From: Pseudomonas sp. LRP2-20
Lineage (GTDB): Bacteria > Pseudomonadota > Gammaproteobacteria > Pseudomonadales > Pseudomonadaceae
Assembly (NCBI RefSeq): GCF_024349685.1
Contig: NZ_AP025944.1
Location: 1,308,001 to 1,372,000, forward strand
Length of the DNA stretch: 64,000 nucleotides
Direction of reading: 5' to 3'
The position numbers and the translations under genes are program-made. Under the pieces are notes generated by a model. It was not told where the DNA came from, did not search any database, and saw only the letters and a program-made list of their open reading frames with translations. Below, in pieces: positions 16,470 to 25,916 of this stretch. Position 1 is the first letter of the stretch. Every line of letters begins with the position of its first letter.

Positions 16470-16482
<13 letters not shown>
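15424..16482 (+). CDS. truD: tRNA pseudouridine(13) synthase
   Basis: A 352-residue enzyme isomerising U13 of tRNA-Glu to pseudouridine. The catalytic aspartate is D81 in [17 protein letters not shown], followed by the characteristic inserted TruD domain. NYFGSQRFG and the [21 protein letters not shown] segment are typical. It overlaps ispF by four bases and surE by 13 bases, implying coupled translation. This ispF-truD-surE-pcm order is a recurring gammaproteobacterial arrangement. Confidence 0.94.
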
Positions 16483-17899
<1,417 letters not shown>

Positions 17900-18059
17900 G
17901 CCGCCAGGAATATTTACAGCAGCAACGAATTCTTGCGGCAAGGCCCTGTCTATCTGGCGGGGCCTGGGCTCTGCCAATGCCGTCTGGCTTGGTTATAATT
18001 GCAACAATATTGCATTTCATATCGTATTATCGTTTTTCGGCACCATGAGGGGAGCGCGG

Positions 18060-18917
18060 GTGGGGCACACAGTCATTCGGCAGCGCAAGGATCGGTCGGG
18101 TTTCAAGCTTCTGGTGATTGCACTGGCCATGGGCACCCTGCTGACAGGTTGCTCCAGCACAGGCTCCAGCGGTGCTCGCGTGGTCGACCGCAACACGGCT
18201 GCGCCCAAGCGACCTGCAGTGACCTCCGGGCAGTACGTCGTCAAGCCTGGCGATACGCTGTTTTCCATCGCATTCCGCTACGGTTGGGACTACAAGGAAC
18301 TGGCCGCGCGTAACGGCATTGCCGCCCCGTACACCATCCGCCCGGGCCAGGCGATCCGTTTCAACAGCGGGTCCAGCAGCAGCACCACGGTGGTCTCCAG
18401 CCCTTCTTCCTCGAGCAGGACAACGGTCACTCGTCGCCCTGCTGGAACGCCTATAACCCCGCCTCAAAATGGCGGAAAATCGACGCCAACAACGCCCGCA
18501 ACGCCTACCCCGGTGGTTACCACGGTGCCCGCCGCAGAGCGGGCGGTGGGCAGCTGGACGTGGCCAGCCAATGGCGTGCTGATTGGTAAATTTGCTTCAA
18601 ACGGTAGTTTGAATAAAGGCATTGATATCGCCGGTGATTTGGGACAGCCTGTTTTTGCTGCGTCTGATGGTGCGGTGGTCTACGCCGGGAGTGGCTTGAG
18701 GGGCTACGGCGAACTGATCATCATCAAGCACAGCGACACCTACGTCAGTGCCTACGGTCACAACCGCAGGCTGTTGGTTCGGGAGGGGCAGCAGGTCAAG
18801 GCAGGGCAGTCGATTGCTGAAATGGGGTCCACGGGCACTGATCGGGTGAAGCTGCATTTCGAGATTCGCCGTCAGGGCAAACCCGTCGATCCGCTCCAGT
18901 TCCTGCCACGTCGTTGA
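18060..18917 (+). CDS. nlpD: Lipoprotein NlpD (LysM and degenerate LytM domains)
   Basis: An outer-membrane lipoprotein that activates the amidase AmiC at the septum. From the GTG start it is 285 residues, with a signal peptide ending at the lipobox LLTGC, a LysM peptidoglycan-binding domain (about residues 57-105), a Ser/Thr/Pro-rich linker and a C-terminal M23/LytM domain. The LytM zinc site is degenerate: NKGIDIAG stands where active enzymes have HxGxD, as expected for an activator. GTG at 18060 is preferred because AGGGGAG lies about seven bases upstream; ATG at 18045 has no comparable site. In other pseudomonads the main rpoS promoter lies inside nlpD. Confidence 0.92.
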   Translation: MGHTVIRQRKDRSGFKLLVIALAMGTLLTGCSSTGSSGARVVDRNTAAPKRPAVTSGQYVVKPGDTLFSIAFRYGWDYKELAARNGIAAPYTIRPGQAIRFNSGSSSSTTVVSSPSSSSRTTVTRRPAGTPITPPQNGGKSTPTTPATPTPVVTTVPAAERAVGSWTWPANGVLIGKFASNGSLNKGIDIAGDLGQPVFAASDGAVVYAGSGLRGYGELIIIKHSDTYVSAYGHNRRLLVREGQQVKAGQSIAEMGSTGTDRVKLHFEIRRQGKPVDPLQFLPRR

Positions 18918-19025
18918 TCGTTGTTCCCGGCCTGTTCCTGTGATGTAGAGGGGACAGGCTCCTGCGTTGCCAAGGAGACAGGCGCCGCACGAGTCTGAGT
19001 TCGAACTCAGCAAAGGACTATAACA

Positions 19026-20033
19026 ATGGCTCTCAGTAAAGAAGCGCCGGAGTTTGACATCGACGATGACGTCCTCCTCATGGAGACGGGCATCGTTTTG
19101 GAAACGGATGTGGTGTCAGACGAACCTGCTGTACCTTCGGTTCGGACCAGGGCCAAATCAGGCTCTTCGCTCAAGCAGCACAAGTACATCGATTACAGCC
19201 GGGCGCTCGATGCTACCCAGCTGTATCTCAACGAGATCGGATTCTCGCCTCTGCTTTCGCCGGAAGAGGAAGTGCATTTTGCGCGCCTGTCGCAAAAGGG
19301 TGATCCTGCCGGCCGCAAACGCATGATCGAAAGCAACCTGCGCCTGGTTGTGAAAATTGCCCGTCGTTACGTCAACCGTGGCCTTTCGCTGCTCGACCTG
19401 ATCGAGGAGGGCAACCTGGGGTTGATCCGCGCGGTGGAAAAATTCGACCCGGAGCGCGGTTTCCGCTTCTCGACTTATGCGACCTGGTGGATCCGCCAGA
19501 CCATCGAGCGGGCGATCATGAATCAGACCCGCACCATTCGCCTGCCGATCCACGTGGTCAAGGAGCTCAACGTCTACCTGCGGGCTGCGCGGGAACTGAC
19601 CCAGAAGCTCGACCACGAACCGTCGCCGGAAGAAATCGCCACTCTGCTGGAAAAACCGGTCGCCGAGGTCAAGCGCATGCTGGGCCTGAACGAGCGTGTA
19701 TCCTCGGTGGACGTGTCGCTCGGCCCGGATTCCGACAAGACCCTGCTCGACACCCTGACCGATGATCGCCCGACCGATCCGTGCGAACTGCTGCAGGATG
19801 ACGACCTCTCGCAGAGCATCGACCAGTGGCTGGGTGAACTGACCGACAAGCAGCGCGAGGTGGTGGTGCGCCGCTTTGGCCTGCGCGGGCACGAAAGCAG
19901 TACGTTGGAGGATGTTGGCCTGGAGATCGGCCTGACCCGTGAACGCGTGCGGCAGATCCAGGTTGAGGGGCTCAAGCGCCTGCGCGAAATCCTCGAGAAG
20001 AACGGGCTTTCCAGCGAGTCGCTGTTCCAGTAA
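19026..20033 (+). CDS. rpoS: RNA polymerase sigma factor RpoS
   Basis: This 335-residue sigma-38 directs stationary-phase and general stress transcription. Region 1.2 contains [21 protein letters not shown]. Region 2 has [12 protein letters not shown] and the [18 protein letters not shown] and [17 protein letters not shown] core-binding and -10 recognition helices. Region 4.2 near the C-terminus has [20 protein letters not shown] for the -35 element. The start follows AGGACTATAACA. It sits 108 bases after nlpD and ends at a clear terminator. The RgsA small RNA just downstream is reported to be RpoS-dependent in other Pseudomonas. Confidence 0.97.
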   Translation: MALSKEAPEFDIDDDVLLMETGIVLETDVVSDEPAVPSVRTRAKSGSSLKQHKYIDYSRALDATQLYLNEIGFSPLLSPEEEVHFARLSQKGDPAGRKRMIESNLRLVVKIARRYVNRGLSLLDLIEEGNLGLIRAVEKFDPERGFRFSTYATWWIRQTIERAIMNQTRTIRLPIHVVKELNVYLRAARELTQKLDHEPSPEEIATLLEKPVAEVKRMLGLNERVSSVDVSLGPDSDKTLLDTLTDDRPTDPCELLQDDDLSQSIDQWLGELTDKQREVVVRRFGLRGHESSTLEDVGLEIGLTRERVRQIQVEGLKRLREILEKNGLSSESLFQ

Positions 20034-20056
20034 GCCTTGCTTCACGGTATCCAAAG

Positions 20057-20083
20057 CGCCCCGATGACCTCGGGGCGTTTTTG
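20057..20083 (+). terminator. rpoS terminator
   Basis: CGCCCCGA and TCGGGGCG pair around TGACC and are followed by TTTTTG. This is a textbook intrinsic terminator 24 bases after the rpoS stop. Confidence 0.88.
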
Positions 20084-20104
20084 TTTCCAGGGTTTCGGTG
20101 AACG

Positions 20105-20198
20105 GGCCTCTTCGCGGGCAAGCCCGCTCGCACAAGGGAAGTGCAAGACTTAAAACTGTCCAGACCCTGTGGGAGCGGGCTTGCCCGCGAAGAGGCCG
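20105..20198. repeat. Inverted REP pair downstream of rpoS
   Basis: GGCCTCTTCGCGGGCAAGCC faces its reverse complement about 30 bases apart. The outer ends extend to a perfect GGCCTCTTCGCGGGCAAGCCCGCT arm on each side, with a single G for C difference in the left CTCGCAC. Confidence 0.9.
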
Positions 20199-20415
20199 GT
20201 ACAGGAGGTTGGAAATCAGAAGTCGACATCTGTGTAAGGCGCTACCCCTGATGCACGGCGTGTAAGCCTTTGCTTACTCTTTATGTAAGCCATCTGTGTA
20301 ACTACCAGTAAATCAAAGCCGTTTGCAGAACTGCTTTATTCGTAACCATATGAAATATATGTAATTTTTGGCTGTGTGGAAATGTGTCCCCAGTAACATT
20401 CTGAGAGATCTCGCA

Positions 20416-20444
20416 GTTGCCTGGCTCAGGGAACTCGCTAGTAT
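20416..20444 (+). promoter_or_regulatory. Predicted promoter of the RgsA small RNA
   Basis: CTAGTAT (20438-20444), a sigma-38-type -10 element, is preceded at 16 bases by TTGCCT. It would start a transcript near 20451, the expected 5' end of RgsA. In P. aeruginosa RgsA transcription is RpoS-dependent. Confidence 0.5.
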
Positions 20445-20450
20445 TCGAAC

Positions 20451-20584
20451 TGTGCACACGGACATGCACAGGCTTTCAGGGAGAAGGCCAGGGACATCGC
20501 AAGAAGCGATTTCATCAGGACGATGTTTGGGACAAGCAGGGACTACGGAAAAAATGTGGGCGGGTCATACCGCCCCTTTTTTTT
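20451..20584 (+). ncRNA. rgsA: Small regulatory RNA RgsA (P16 family)
   Basis: The rpoS-fdxA intergenic region is where RgsA/P16 lies in Pseudomonas. A transcript from about 20451 to the T-run at 20577-20584 would be some 130 bases, close to the described 120 bases. It contains the repeated short G-rich segments CAGGGAGAAGG, CAGGGACATCG and CAGGGACTACGG and ends in GGGCGG-TCATA-CCGCCC followed by eight T residues, a strong Hfq-type 3' end. The family match is from recollection of location and appearance; exact ends are inferred. RgsA is an Hfq-associated RNA linked to oxidative-stress resistance and RpoS control. Confidence 0.7.
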
Positions 20585-20595
20585 GCCCGTAGAAA

Positions 20596-20624
20596 ATGAA
20601 AAAGGCCCGTTGCGGGCCTTTTTC
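20596..20624 (-). terminator. Terminator of fdxA (probably bidirectional)
   Basis: AAAGGCCCG and CGGGCCTTT form a perfect stem with T-rich sequence on both strands. It lies 13 bases past the fdxA stop and also backs up the RgsA terminator. Confidence 0.75.
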
Positions 20625-20636
20625 GTGTCTGGGCGC

Positions 20637-20960
20637 TTAGCGCTCCAGGTCGGCGATCTTGCCGGTCTTGCCGTCCCACTCTTCAGCGTCGGGCAGGGCG
20701 TCCTTACGCTCGGTGATGTTCGGCCAGATTTCCGCCAGCTCGGCGTTGAGCTCGATGAAGTTTTCCATGCCTGCGGGGATCTCGTCTTCCGAGAAGATCG
20801 CCTGGGCCGGGCACTCAGGCTCGCACAGTGCACAGTCGATGCACTCGTCCGGGTGAATCACCAGGAAGTTCGGGCCTTCGTAGAAGCAGTCCACCGGACA
20901 GACTTCCACGCAGTCGGTGTATTTGCATTTGATGCAGTTGTCGGTGACGACGAAGGTCAT
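20637..20960 (-). CDS. fdxA: Seven-iron ferredoxin FdxA
   Basis: This 107-residue protein carries one [3Fe-4S] and one [4Fe-4S] cluster and moves electrons at low potential. Cysteines C9, C12, C17 and C21 lie in [13 protein letters not shown], and C40, C43, C46 and C50 in [11 protein letters not shown]. The C-terminal extension, ending KIADLER, matches the 107-residue Azotobacter-type FdI family. Transcribed away from mutS, with about 140 bases between them, and converging on rpoS and RgsA. Its redox partner is not evident from the neighbours. Confidence 0.95.
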   Translation of the reverse strand: MTFVVTDNCIKCKYTDCVEVCPVDCFYEGPNFLVIHPDECIDCALCEPECPAQAIFSEDEIPAGMENFIELNAELAEIWPNITERKDALPDAEEWDGKTGKIADLER

Positions 20961-21100
20961 TTCTAGTTCTCTCCTCAGGCGACGGCGGCGGCCCTTCCTC
21001 TCAGGGCCGCGCGGTTTACGGGCATGTGGCTGCAGGCCAGGCTAATAACCTGCAGCACCAGCAAACCGCGGCGGATTCTACCAGCTTGTAGTGGGCGCCG

Positions 21101-23674
21101 TTATAACAGGTTCTTTAGTTGATATAGCGTTTCGATAGCTTGACGCGGGGTCATGTCATCCAGGTCTAGCTTGCCCAGCTTCTCGATGGCCGGGTGTGGC
21201 AGGCTGGCGAACAGGTCGCTCTGGTGCGGGACGTGCGGCTCGTCCTTGGCCTTTTTCGTGACCGGTGCTTCATGGGGCAGGCTGGTGGTTTCCAGCCGGC
21301 CCAGGTGCTCGCGTGCGCGCAGGATCACTGGCGCCGGCACGCCCGCCAGCTGCGCCACGGCCAGGCCGTAGCTCTGGCTGGCCGGGCCTGGCAGCACATG
21401 GTGCAGGAAGACAATACGCTCGTTGTGCTCGGTAGCGTTCAGGTGCACGTTGGCCACCAGCGGTTCACTCTCCGGCAGCACGGTCAGCTCGAAGTAGTGG
21501 GTGGCGAACAAGGTGTAGGCACGTAGCTGGGCCAGGCGCTCGGCGGCGGCCCAGGCCAGCGACAGGCCGTCGAAGGTGCTGGTGCCGCGGCCAACTTCGT
21601 CCATCAGCACCAGGCTGCGGTCGGTGGCGTTGTGCAGGATATTGGCGGTTTCGCTCATCTCGACCATGAAGGTCGAGCGCCCGCCGGCCAGGTCGTCGCT
21701 GGAGCCGATACGGGTGAAGATGCGGTCGACCAGCGACAGTTCGCAGCTGGCTGCCGGCACGAAGCTGCCGATGTGCGCCATCAGCACGATCAGGGCGGTC
21801 TGGCGCATGTAGGTGGACTTACCGCCCATGTTCGGGCCGGTGATGATCAGCATGCGCGTGCTGTTGTCCAGGCCCAGGTCGTTGGCCACGAACGGCGTGG
21901 TCAGTACCTGCTCGACCACCGGGTGGCGGCCTTGCTCGATGCGCAGGCATGGCTCGTCAGTGAAGCGCGGGCAGTTCAGGTCGAGGTTCAGCGCACGCTC
22001 GGCAAGGTTGCTCAGCACGTCGATCTCAGCCAACGCGGCGGCGCTGTCCTGCAGCGGTGCCAGGTGGCTGATGAGGGTTTCCAGCAGCGCGTCGTAGAGC
22101 ATCTTCTCGCGTGCCAGGGCGCGGCTCTTGGCCGACAGCGCCTTGTCCTCGAAGGCCTTGAGCTCGGGCGTGATGAAGCGCTCGGCGCCCTTGAGGGTCT
22201 GGCGGCGGATGTAGTCGCCCGGCGCCTGCTCGGCCTGCTTGGTTGGCAGCTCGATGAAGTAGCCATGCACACGGTTGTAGCCGACCTTGAGGTTGGCAAG
22301 GCCCGTGCGGGCCTTTTCGCGGGTTTCGAGGTCGATCAGGAACTGGCCGGCGTTCTCACTGATTGCCAGCAGCTCGTCCAGCTCGCTGTCGTAGCCGGCC
22401 TTGAGCACACCGCCATCACGAATCACCGCTGGCGGGTTGTCGATGATTGCACGCTCCAGCAGGCTTGCCAGCTCCGGGTAGGTCCCGGTGATGGCGGCCA
22501 GGCGCGCCAGGTGCGGAGCCTCCAGCTCGCTCATGGCGTTCTGCAGCTCGGGCAGGGCACCGAGGGCATCGCGCAGGCGCGCGAGGTCGCGCGGGCGGGC
22601 ATTGCGCAGGCCGATACGGGCGAGTATCCGCTCGATATCACCGATTTCCTTGAGTTGTGGCTGCAGCTTTTCGAAGCGGTAGCCGTCCAGCAGGCAGCGG
22701 ATCGAATCCTGGCGCGCCTGCAGCACCTTGAGGTCGCGCAGCGGGCGGTTCAGCCAGCGGGTCAGCAGGCGGCTGGCCATCGCGGTCTGGCAGCGGTCGA
22801 TCACCGATTGCAGGGTGTTGTCGCGCCCGCCGGCCAGGTTGATGTCCAGTTCCAGGTTGCGGCGGCTGGCACCATCCAGAATGACCGTGTCGTCGAGGCG
22901 CTCGTGGCGCAGGCTGCGCAGGTGCGGCAGGGCCGTACGCTGGGTTTCCTTGGCGTAGGTCAGCAGGCAGCCGGCGGCGCCGATGGCCAGGGTCAGCTTG
23001 TCACAGCCAAAGCCTTTCAGGTCTTTGGTCGCGAATTGCTGGCACAGGGCCTTGCGCGCCGAATCGCGGTCAAAGTCCCACGGCGCGCGGCGACGGGCGC
23101 CCGGGCGCTTTTCGGCGGGCAGGTCGCGTGGCCAGTCGTCGGGGATCAGCAGCTCTACCGGGTTCAGGCGCTCGAGTTCGGCCAGCAGGTTTTCCCAGCC
23201 CTTGATCTCTTGCACGCTGAAGTTGCCGCTGGTGATGTCCAGCACCGCCAGGCCGAACAGGCGTTCGTCACCGAGCAGGGCGGCGATCAGGTTGTCGCGG
23301 CGCTCGTCGAGCAGGGCCTCGTCACTGACCGTGCCGGGGGTGATGATGCGCACCACCTGGCGTTCCACCGGGCCCTTGCTGGTGGCCGGGTCGCCGATCT
23401 GTTCGCAGATCACCACCGATTCGCCAAGCTTGACCAGCTTGGCCAGGTAGCCCTCCAGCGAATGGAACGGAATCCCGCACATGGGGATCGACTGGCCGGC
23501 CGACTGACCGCGCGCGGTCAGAGTGATGTCCAGCAGTTTCGCGGCTTTCTTCGCATCTTCGTAGAAGATTTCGTAGAAGTCGCCCATGCGGTAGAACATC
23601 AGCTGGTCCGGGTGCTGGTTTTTCAGCTTCCAGTACTGCTGCATCATTGGGGTGTGTGCGGAAAGATCAGACAT
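21101..23674 (-). CDS. mutS: DNA mismatch repair protein MutS
   Basis: The 857-residue mismatch-recognition ATPase. The mismatch-stacking F33-Y34-E35 is present in GDFYEIF near the N-terminus. The Walker [14 protein letters not shown] lies near residue 613, followed by the Walker [17 protein letters not shown] and the ATHYFEL switch. The C-terminus, ending [17 protein letters not shown], is the usual tetramerisation tail. It is divergent from the phage-type repressor gene across 149 bases. Confidence 0.97.
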   Translation of the reverse strand: MSDLSAHTPMMQQYWKLKNQHPDQLMFYRMGDFYEIFYEDAKKAAKLLDITLTARGQSAGQSIPMCGIPFHSLEGYLAKLVKLGESVVICEQIGDPATSKGPVERQVVRIITPGTVSDEALLDERRDNLIAALLGDERLFGLAVLDITSGNFSVQEIKGWENLLAELERLNPVELLIPDDWPRDLPAEKRPGARRRAPWDFDRDSARKALCQQFATKDLKGFGCDKLTLAIGAAGCLLTYAKETQRTALPHLRSLRHERLDDTVILDGASRRNLELDINLAGGRDNTLQSVIDRCQTAMASRLLTRWLNRPLRDLKVLQARQDSIRCLLDGYRFEKLQPQLKEIGDIERILARIGLRNARPRDLARLRDALGALPELQNAMSELEAPHLARLAAITGTYPELASLLERAIIDNPPAVIRDGGVLKAGYDSELDELLAISENAGQFLIDLETREKARTGLANLKVGYNRVHGYFIELPTKQAEQAPGDYIRRQTLKGAERFITPELKAFEDKALSAKSRALAREKMLYDALLETLISHLAPLQDSAAALAEIDVLSNLAERALNLDLNCPRFTDEPCLRIEQGRHPVVEQVLTTPFVANDLGLDNSTRMLIITGPNMGGKSTYMRQTALIVLMAHIGSFVPAASCELSLVDRIFTRIGSSDDLAGGRSTFMVEMSETANILHNATDRSLVLMDEVGRGTSTFDGLSLAWAAAERLAQLRAYTLFATHYFELTVLPESEPLVANVHLNATEHNERIVFLHHVLPGPASQSYGLAVAQLAGVPAPVILRAREHLGRLETTSLPHEAPVTKKAKDEPHVPHQSDLFASLPHPAIEKLGKLDLDDMTPRQAIETLYQLKNLL

Positions 23675-23783
23675 TCAGGGCCTTACAGCGGGTGATCTGG
23701 TTGGCGATTGTGAAACCGGCAATGGTACAGGCTTTTTCAAGCAGATGCAGGCGCGGGCCATGGGGCATGCGCGCGCAGCCAGG

Positions 23784-23830
23784 TGCATTGCATTTGCCGG
23801 CGCATGCCTGCATTATGCAAGCTATGCAAA
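23784..23830. promoter_or_regulatory. TGCAT-rich putative operator before the repressor gene
   Basis: GTGCATTGCATTTG, GCATGC and the near-palindrome TGCATTATGCA (23809-23819) cluster immediately upstream of and across the repressor start. The same half-site TGCAT recurs before the holin gene, so these look like operators for autoregulation. Confidence 0.45.
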
Positions 23831-24561
23831 AACGCAATGTAGCCACCGTACTCAGAGAACTGCTCGACCGCCACGGCCTGTCTCCGACGGAGCTGTACCG
23901 GCGCACGGGCGTCCCTCAATCCACCTTGTCGCGAATTCTCGGCGGCAAGATCGTCGACCCCTCCGACAAGCACGTGTCGAAGATCGCCGACTACTTCGGC
24001 GTGAGCACCGAGCAGTTGCGCGGTCGCGCCGAGCTTGGCGAGCCGCGCGAAACTGCGCTGCCGGCCCACGGCCATGCGGACCTCAGCGACATCAGCCTGT
24101 GGGACGATGAAACACCCGTCGAGGATGACGAGGTGTCGGTACCTTTCCTTCGCGAGGTCGAATTGGCAGCAGGATCAGGAAGATTCGTCATCGAAGAGAG
24201 CGAGCGTGCGCGGCTGCGTTTCGGCAAGCGCAGCCTGCGGCACAATGGTGTGCAGTTCGACCAGGCCAAGTGCGTGACCGTGCGTGGCAACAGCATGCTG
24301 CCGGTATTGCGCGATGGCGCGACGGTTGGCGTGAACACCGGCAAATGCTCGATCGGCGATATCATCGATGGCGACCTCTACGCCATCAACCATAACGGCC
24401 AACTGCGGGTGAAGCAGGTCTACCGCCTGCCTACCGGCATCCGCCTGCGCAGCTTCAACCGTGACGAACACCCCGACGAGGACTACAGCTTCCAGCAGAT
24501 GCAGGACGAGCAGATCAGCCTGCTCGGGCATGTGTTCTGGTGGGGCATGTACGCTCGCTGA
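23824..24561 (+). CDS. LexA-like phage/tailocin repressor (PrtR type)
   Basis: This 245-residue protein has an N-terminal Cro/C1 helix-turn-helix (about residues 5-65, TGVPQSTLSRILGG) and a C-terminal S24 self-cleaving domain. The catalytic dyad is S157 in GNSMLPVL and K197 in LRVKQVYR, and the expected Ala116-Gly117 cleavage site is in ELAAGSG. Such repressors are cut when RecA is activated by DNA damage, releasing pyocin or prophage genes. The ATG at 23824 gives the family start; the open upstream stretch overlaps mutS and is not coding. It precedes a holin-endolysin pair in the mutS-cinA interval, where Pseudomonas tailocin clusters are often found. Confidence 0.9.
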   Translation: MQKRNVATVLRELLDRHGLSPTELYRRTGVPQSTLSRILGGKIVDPSDKHVSKIADYFGVSTEQLRGRAELGEPRETALPAHGHADLSDISLWDDETPVEDDEVSVPFLREVELAAGSGRFVIEESERARLRFGKRSLRHNGVQFDQAKCVTVRGNSMLPVLRDGATVGVNTGKCSIGDIIDGDLYAINHNGQLRVKQVYRLPTGIRLRSFNRDEHPDEDYSFQQMQDEQISLLGHVFWWGMYAR

Positions 24562-24577
24562 CGGCCCCCGATTCGAG

Positions 24578-24602
24578 AAAACCCGCTTCGGCGGGTTTTT
24601 TT
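24578..24602 (+). terminator. Repressor-gene terminator
   Basis: ACCCGC-TTCG-GCGGGT with AAA before and a run of seven T residues after. It isolates the repressor transcript from the lysis genes. Confidence 0.85.
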
Positions 24603-24639
24603 CGCCTGCAGAAAATCCCTACAACGCAGGCCGCGCATG

Positions 24640-24720
24640 GCCTGCATGCATATCAGCATAAAGCAAATGCATAGATATTTGAATAAATGCATTGACTGCA
24701 TATGCATGAATGCATAGCCT
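24640..24720 (+). promoter_or_regulatory. TGCAT-repeat operator and promoter region of the lysis genes
   Basis: Six or more TGCAT or ATGCA half-sites occur in about 80 bases, including TGCATGCA (24643-24650) and the palindrome TGCATATGCA (24697-24706). TTGACT at 24692-24697 is a good -35 and overlaps the last palindrome; a weak -10 follows after 17 bases. This fits a promoter blocked by the upstream repressor. Confidence 0.5.
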
Positions 24721-24814
24721 GTATCTCAAGCCGGATGGAAAACGGTTGTTACACGGGCGCCGATGGGTGGGTTCGATTGCCCAGAGGCTTGGCAACTACA
24801 CAGGAGGCAGGGCA

Positions 24815-25153
24815 GTGACGATCGAGCATCAAGCGTTACTGGAGATGCCGCTCTGGCTGGTAATCGTCCTGGCATTGCTGGGCGGCTTGTGCGGCGAGAT
24901 GTGGCGGGCCGACAAGGCCGGTGCCACCGGCTGGGCGCTACTGCGACGGCTGGTGCTGCGTTCCGGAGCGTGCATGGTTTGTGGCGTGTCGGCGGTGATG
25001 CTTTTGTATGCCGGTGGCCTTTCGATTTGGGCGGCCAGTGCGTTTGGCTGCATGACTGCGGTAGGTGGTGCCGATGTCGCCATGCGGCTGTATGAGCGCT
25101 GGGCGATCCGGCGCCTGGGCTTGCGCGACAGTACGCGAGCCGACGAGCGCTAA
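24815..25153 (+). CDS. Phage/tailocin holin-like membrane protein
   Basis: A 112-residue protein with three hydrophobic segments (about residues 10-27, 46-64 and 66-85) and a charged C-terminus ending in ADER. From the GTG at 24815, preceded by CAGGAGGCAG, it has the size and shape of holins found in Pseudomonas tailocin loci. Holins form holes in the inner membrane so the endolysin can reach the wall. The endolysin gene follows after 44 bases. Identification rests on topology and position; there is no sequence motif unique to the family. Confidence 0.7.
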   Translation: MTIEHQALLEMPLWLVIVLALLGGLCGEMWRADKAGATGWALLRRLVLRSGACMVCGVSAVMLLYAGGLSIWAASAFGCMTAVGGADVAMRLYERWAIRRLGLRDSTRADER

Positions 25154-25197
25154 TGTGAATATGCATCAACGAGTACTATCAGGAAGGAGTGGCAGGC

Positions 25198-25746
25198 ATG
25201 CTCAACGAATCGCAATTACTACACATCTTGCCGAATGCTCGCCCCGTCGCGGAGGTTTTTCTTGCTGCACTGAATGTCGCGTTGCCTCGCTGGGAAGTTG
25301 ACAAGCCCAGGCGTATGGCGGCTTTCATCGCCCAGGTCGGTCATGAGTCTGGCGAGTTCCGCTACGTGACTGAAATGGGTAGCGACCGCTACCTGGCCCG
25401 CTATGACACCGGCAGTCTGGCGCTGCGCCTGGGCAATACGCCGCAGGCAGACGGCGATGGCCAGATGTATCGTGGTCGTGGCCTTATCCAGGTTACCGGG
25501 CGCGACAATTACGCGGCCTGCAGCCATGCGCTGTTTGGCGACGAGCGTTTGCTGGCGCAGCCCCGGCTGCTCGAAACGCCGCGCTGGGCCTGCGAGTCGG
25601 CAGGTTGGTTCTGGCATTCACATGGGCTCAATGCCTTGGCTGATCGGGGCGAGTTCAACCGCATCACGCGCCGTATCAATGGTGGGCTAAATGGTTTGGA
25701 AAGCCGCCTGAAACTTTGGGCGCGGGCGCGAGAGGTATTATGTTGA
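25198..25746 (+). CDS. Glycoside hydrolase family 19 endolysin
   Basis: A 182-residue lysozyme/chitinase-fold enzyme that degrades peptidoglycan. The catalytic pair is E50 in QVGHESGEF and E59 in RYVTE, spaced as in GH19 endolysins; QMYRGRGLIQVTGRDNY and the RRINGGLNGLESR segment are also typical. There is no signal peptide, in line with release through a holin. ATG at 25198 was chosen because AGGAAGGAG lies nine bases upstream; a GTG at 25189 would overlap that site. The start of a possible spanin gene overlaps its stop. Confidence 0.88.
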   Translation: MLNESQLLHILPNARPVAEVFLAALNVALPRWEVDKPRRMAAFIAQVGHESGEFRYVTEMGSDRYLARYDTGSLALRLGNTPQADGDGQMYRGRGLIQVTGRDNYAACSHALFGDERLLAQPRLLETPRWACESAGWFWHSHGLNALADRGEFNRITRRINGGLNGLESRLKLWARAREVLC

Positions 25747-25834
25747 GTCGATTGCAACGGGGCTGGGCGCACTCCTGCTGATTGCGTTGCGGGCGTGCCA
25801 GGATTTTGTACGAGATGTGAGCGGGGTGCATTAG
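25740..25834 (+). pseudogene. Possible remnant of an Rz-like spanin gene
   Basis: ATG at 25740 overlaps the endolysin stop (ATGTTGA), the usual place for an Rz gene, and encodes MLSRLQRG before stopping at 25779. A shift of one frame after that gives GLGALLLIALRACQDF, which resembles the single membrane anchor of Rz-type spanins, then stops at 25832. The rest of a spanin is absent. Decay by frameshift and truncation is inferred from layout alone. Confidence 0.3.
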
Positions 25835-25880
25835 TGCAGGGCTTGAGGTTTTCAGCGGTTGCAGGGTGTGCATGCCGTGG

Positions 25881-25916
25881 GGTTTTCAGCGCCTGTGAGA
25901 CCGAGCGCCGCCCGCG
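25881..25916. repeat. Left half of a palindromic repeat split by the insertion sequence
   Basis: GGTTTTCAGCGCCTGTGAGA and the following CCGAGCGCCGCCCGCG are the reverse complement of the sequence right of the insertion sequence (27279-27318). Together, with one 8-bp copy removed, they would make a long near-perfect palindrome. Its last eight bases, CGCCCGCG (25909-25916), are the left target duplication. Confidence 0.75.

Noticed and set aside
21632..23695. A 687-codon open frame on the plus strand opposite mutS
   Set aside because: It has the same signs of an antisense shadow and mutS is full-length and intact on the other strand.
23647..23823. Upstream extension of the repressor gene into mutS
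   Set aside because: It runs antisense to the start of mutS and through the operator-like TGCAT cluster; the ATG at 23824 fits the helix-turn-helix family start.
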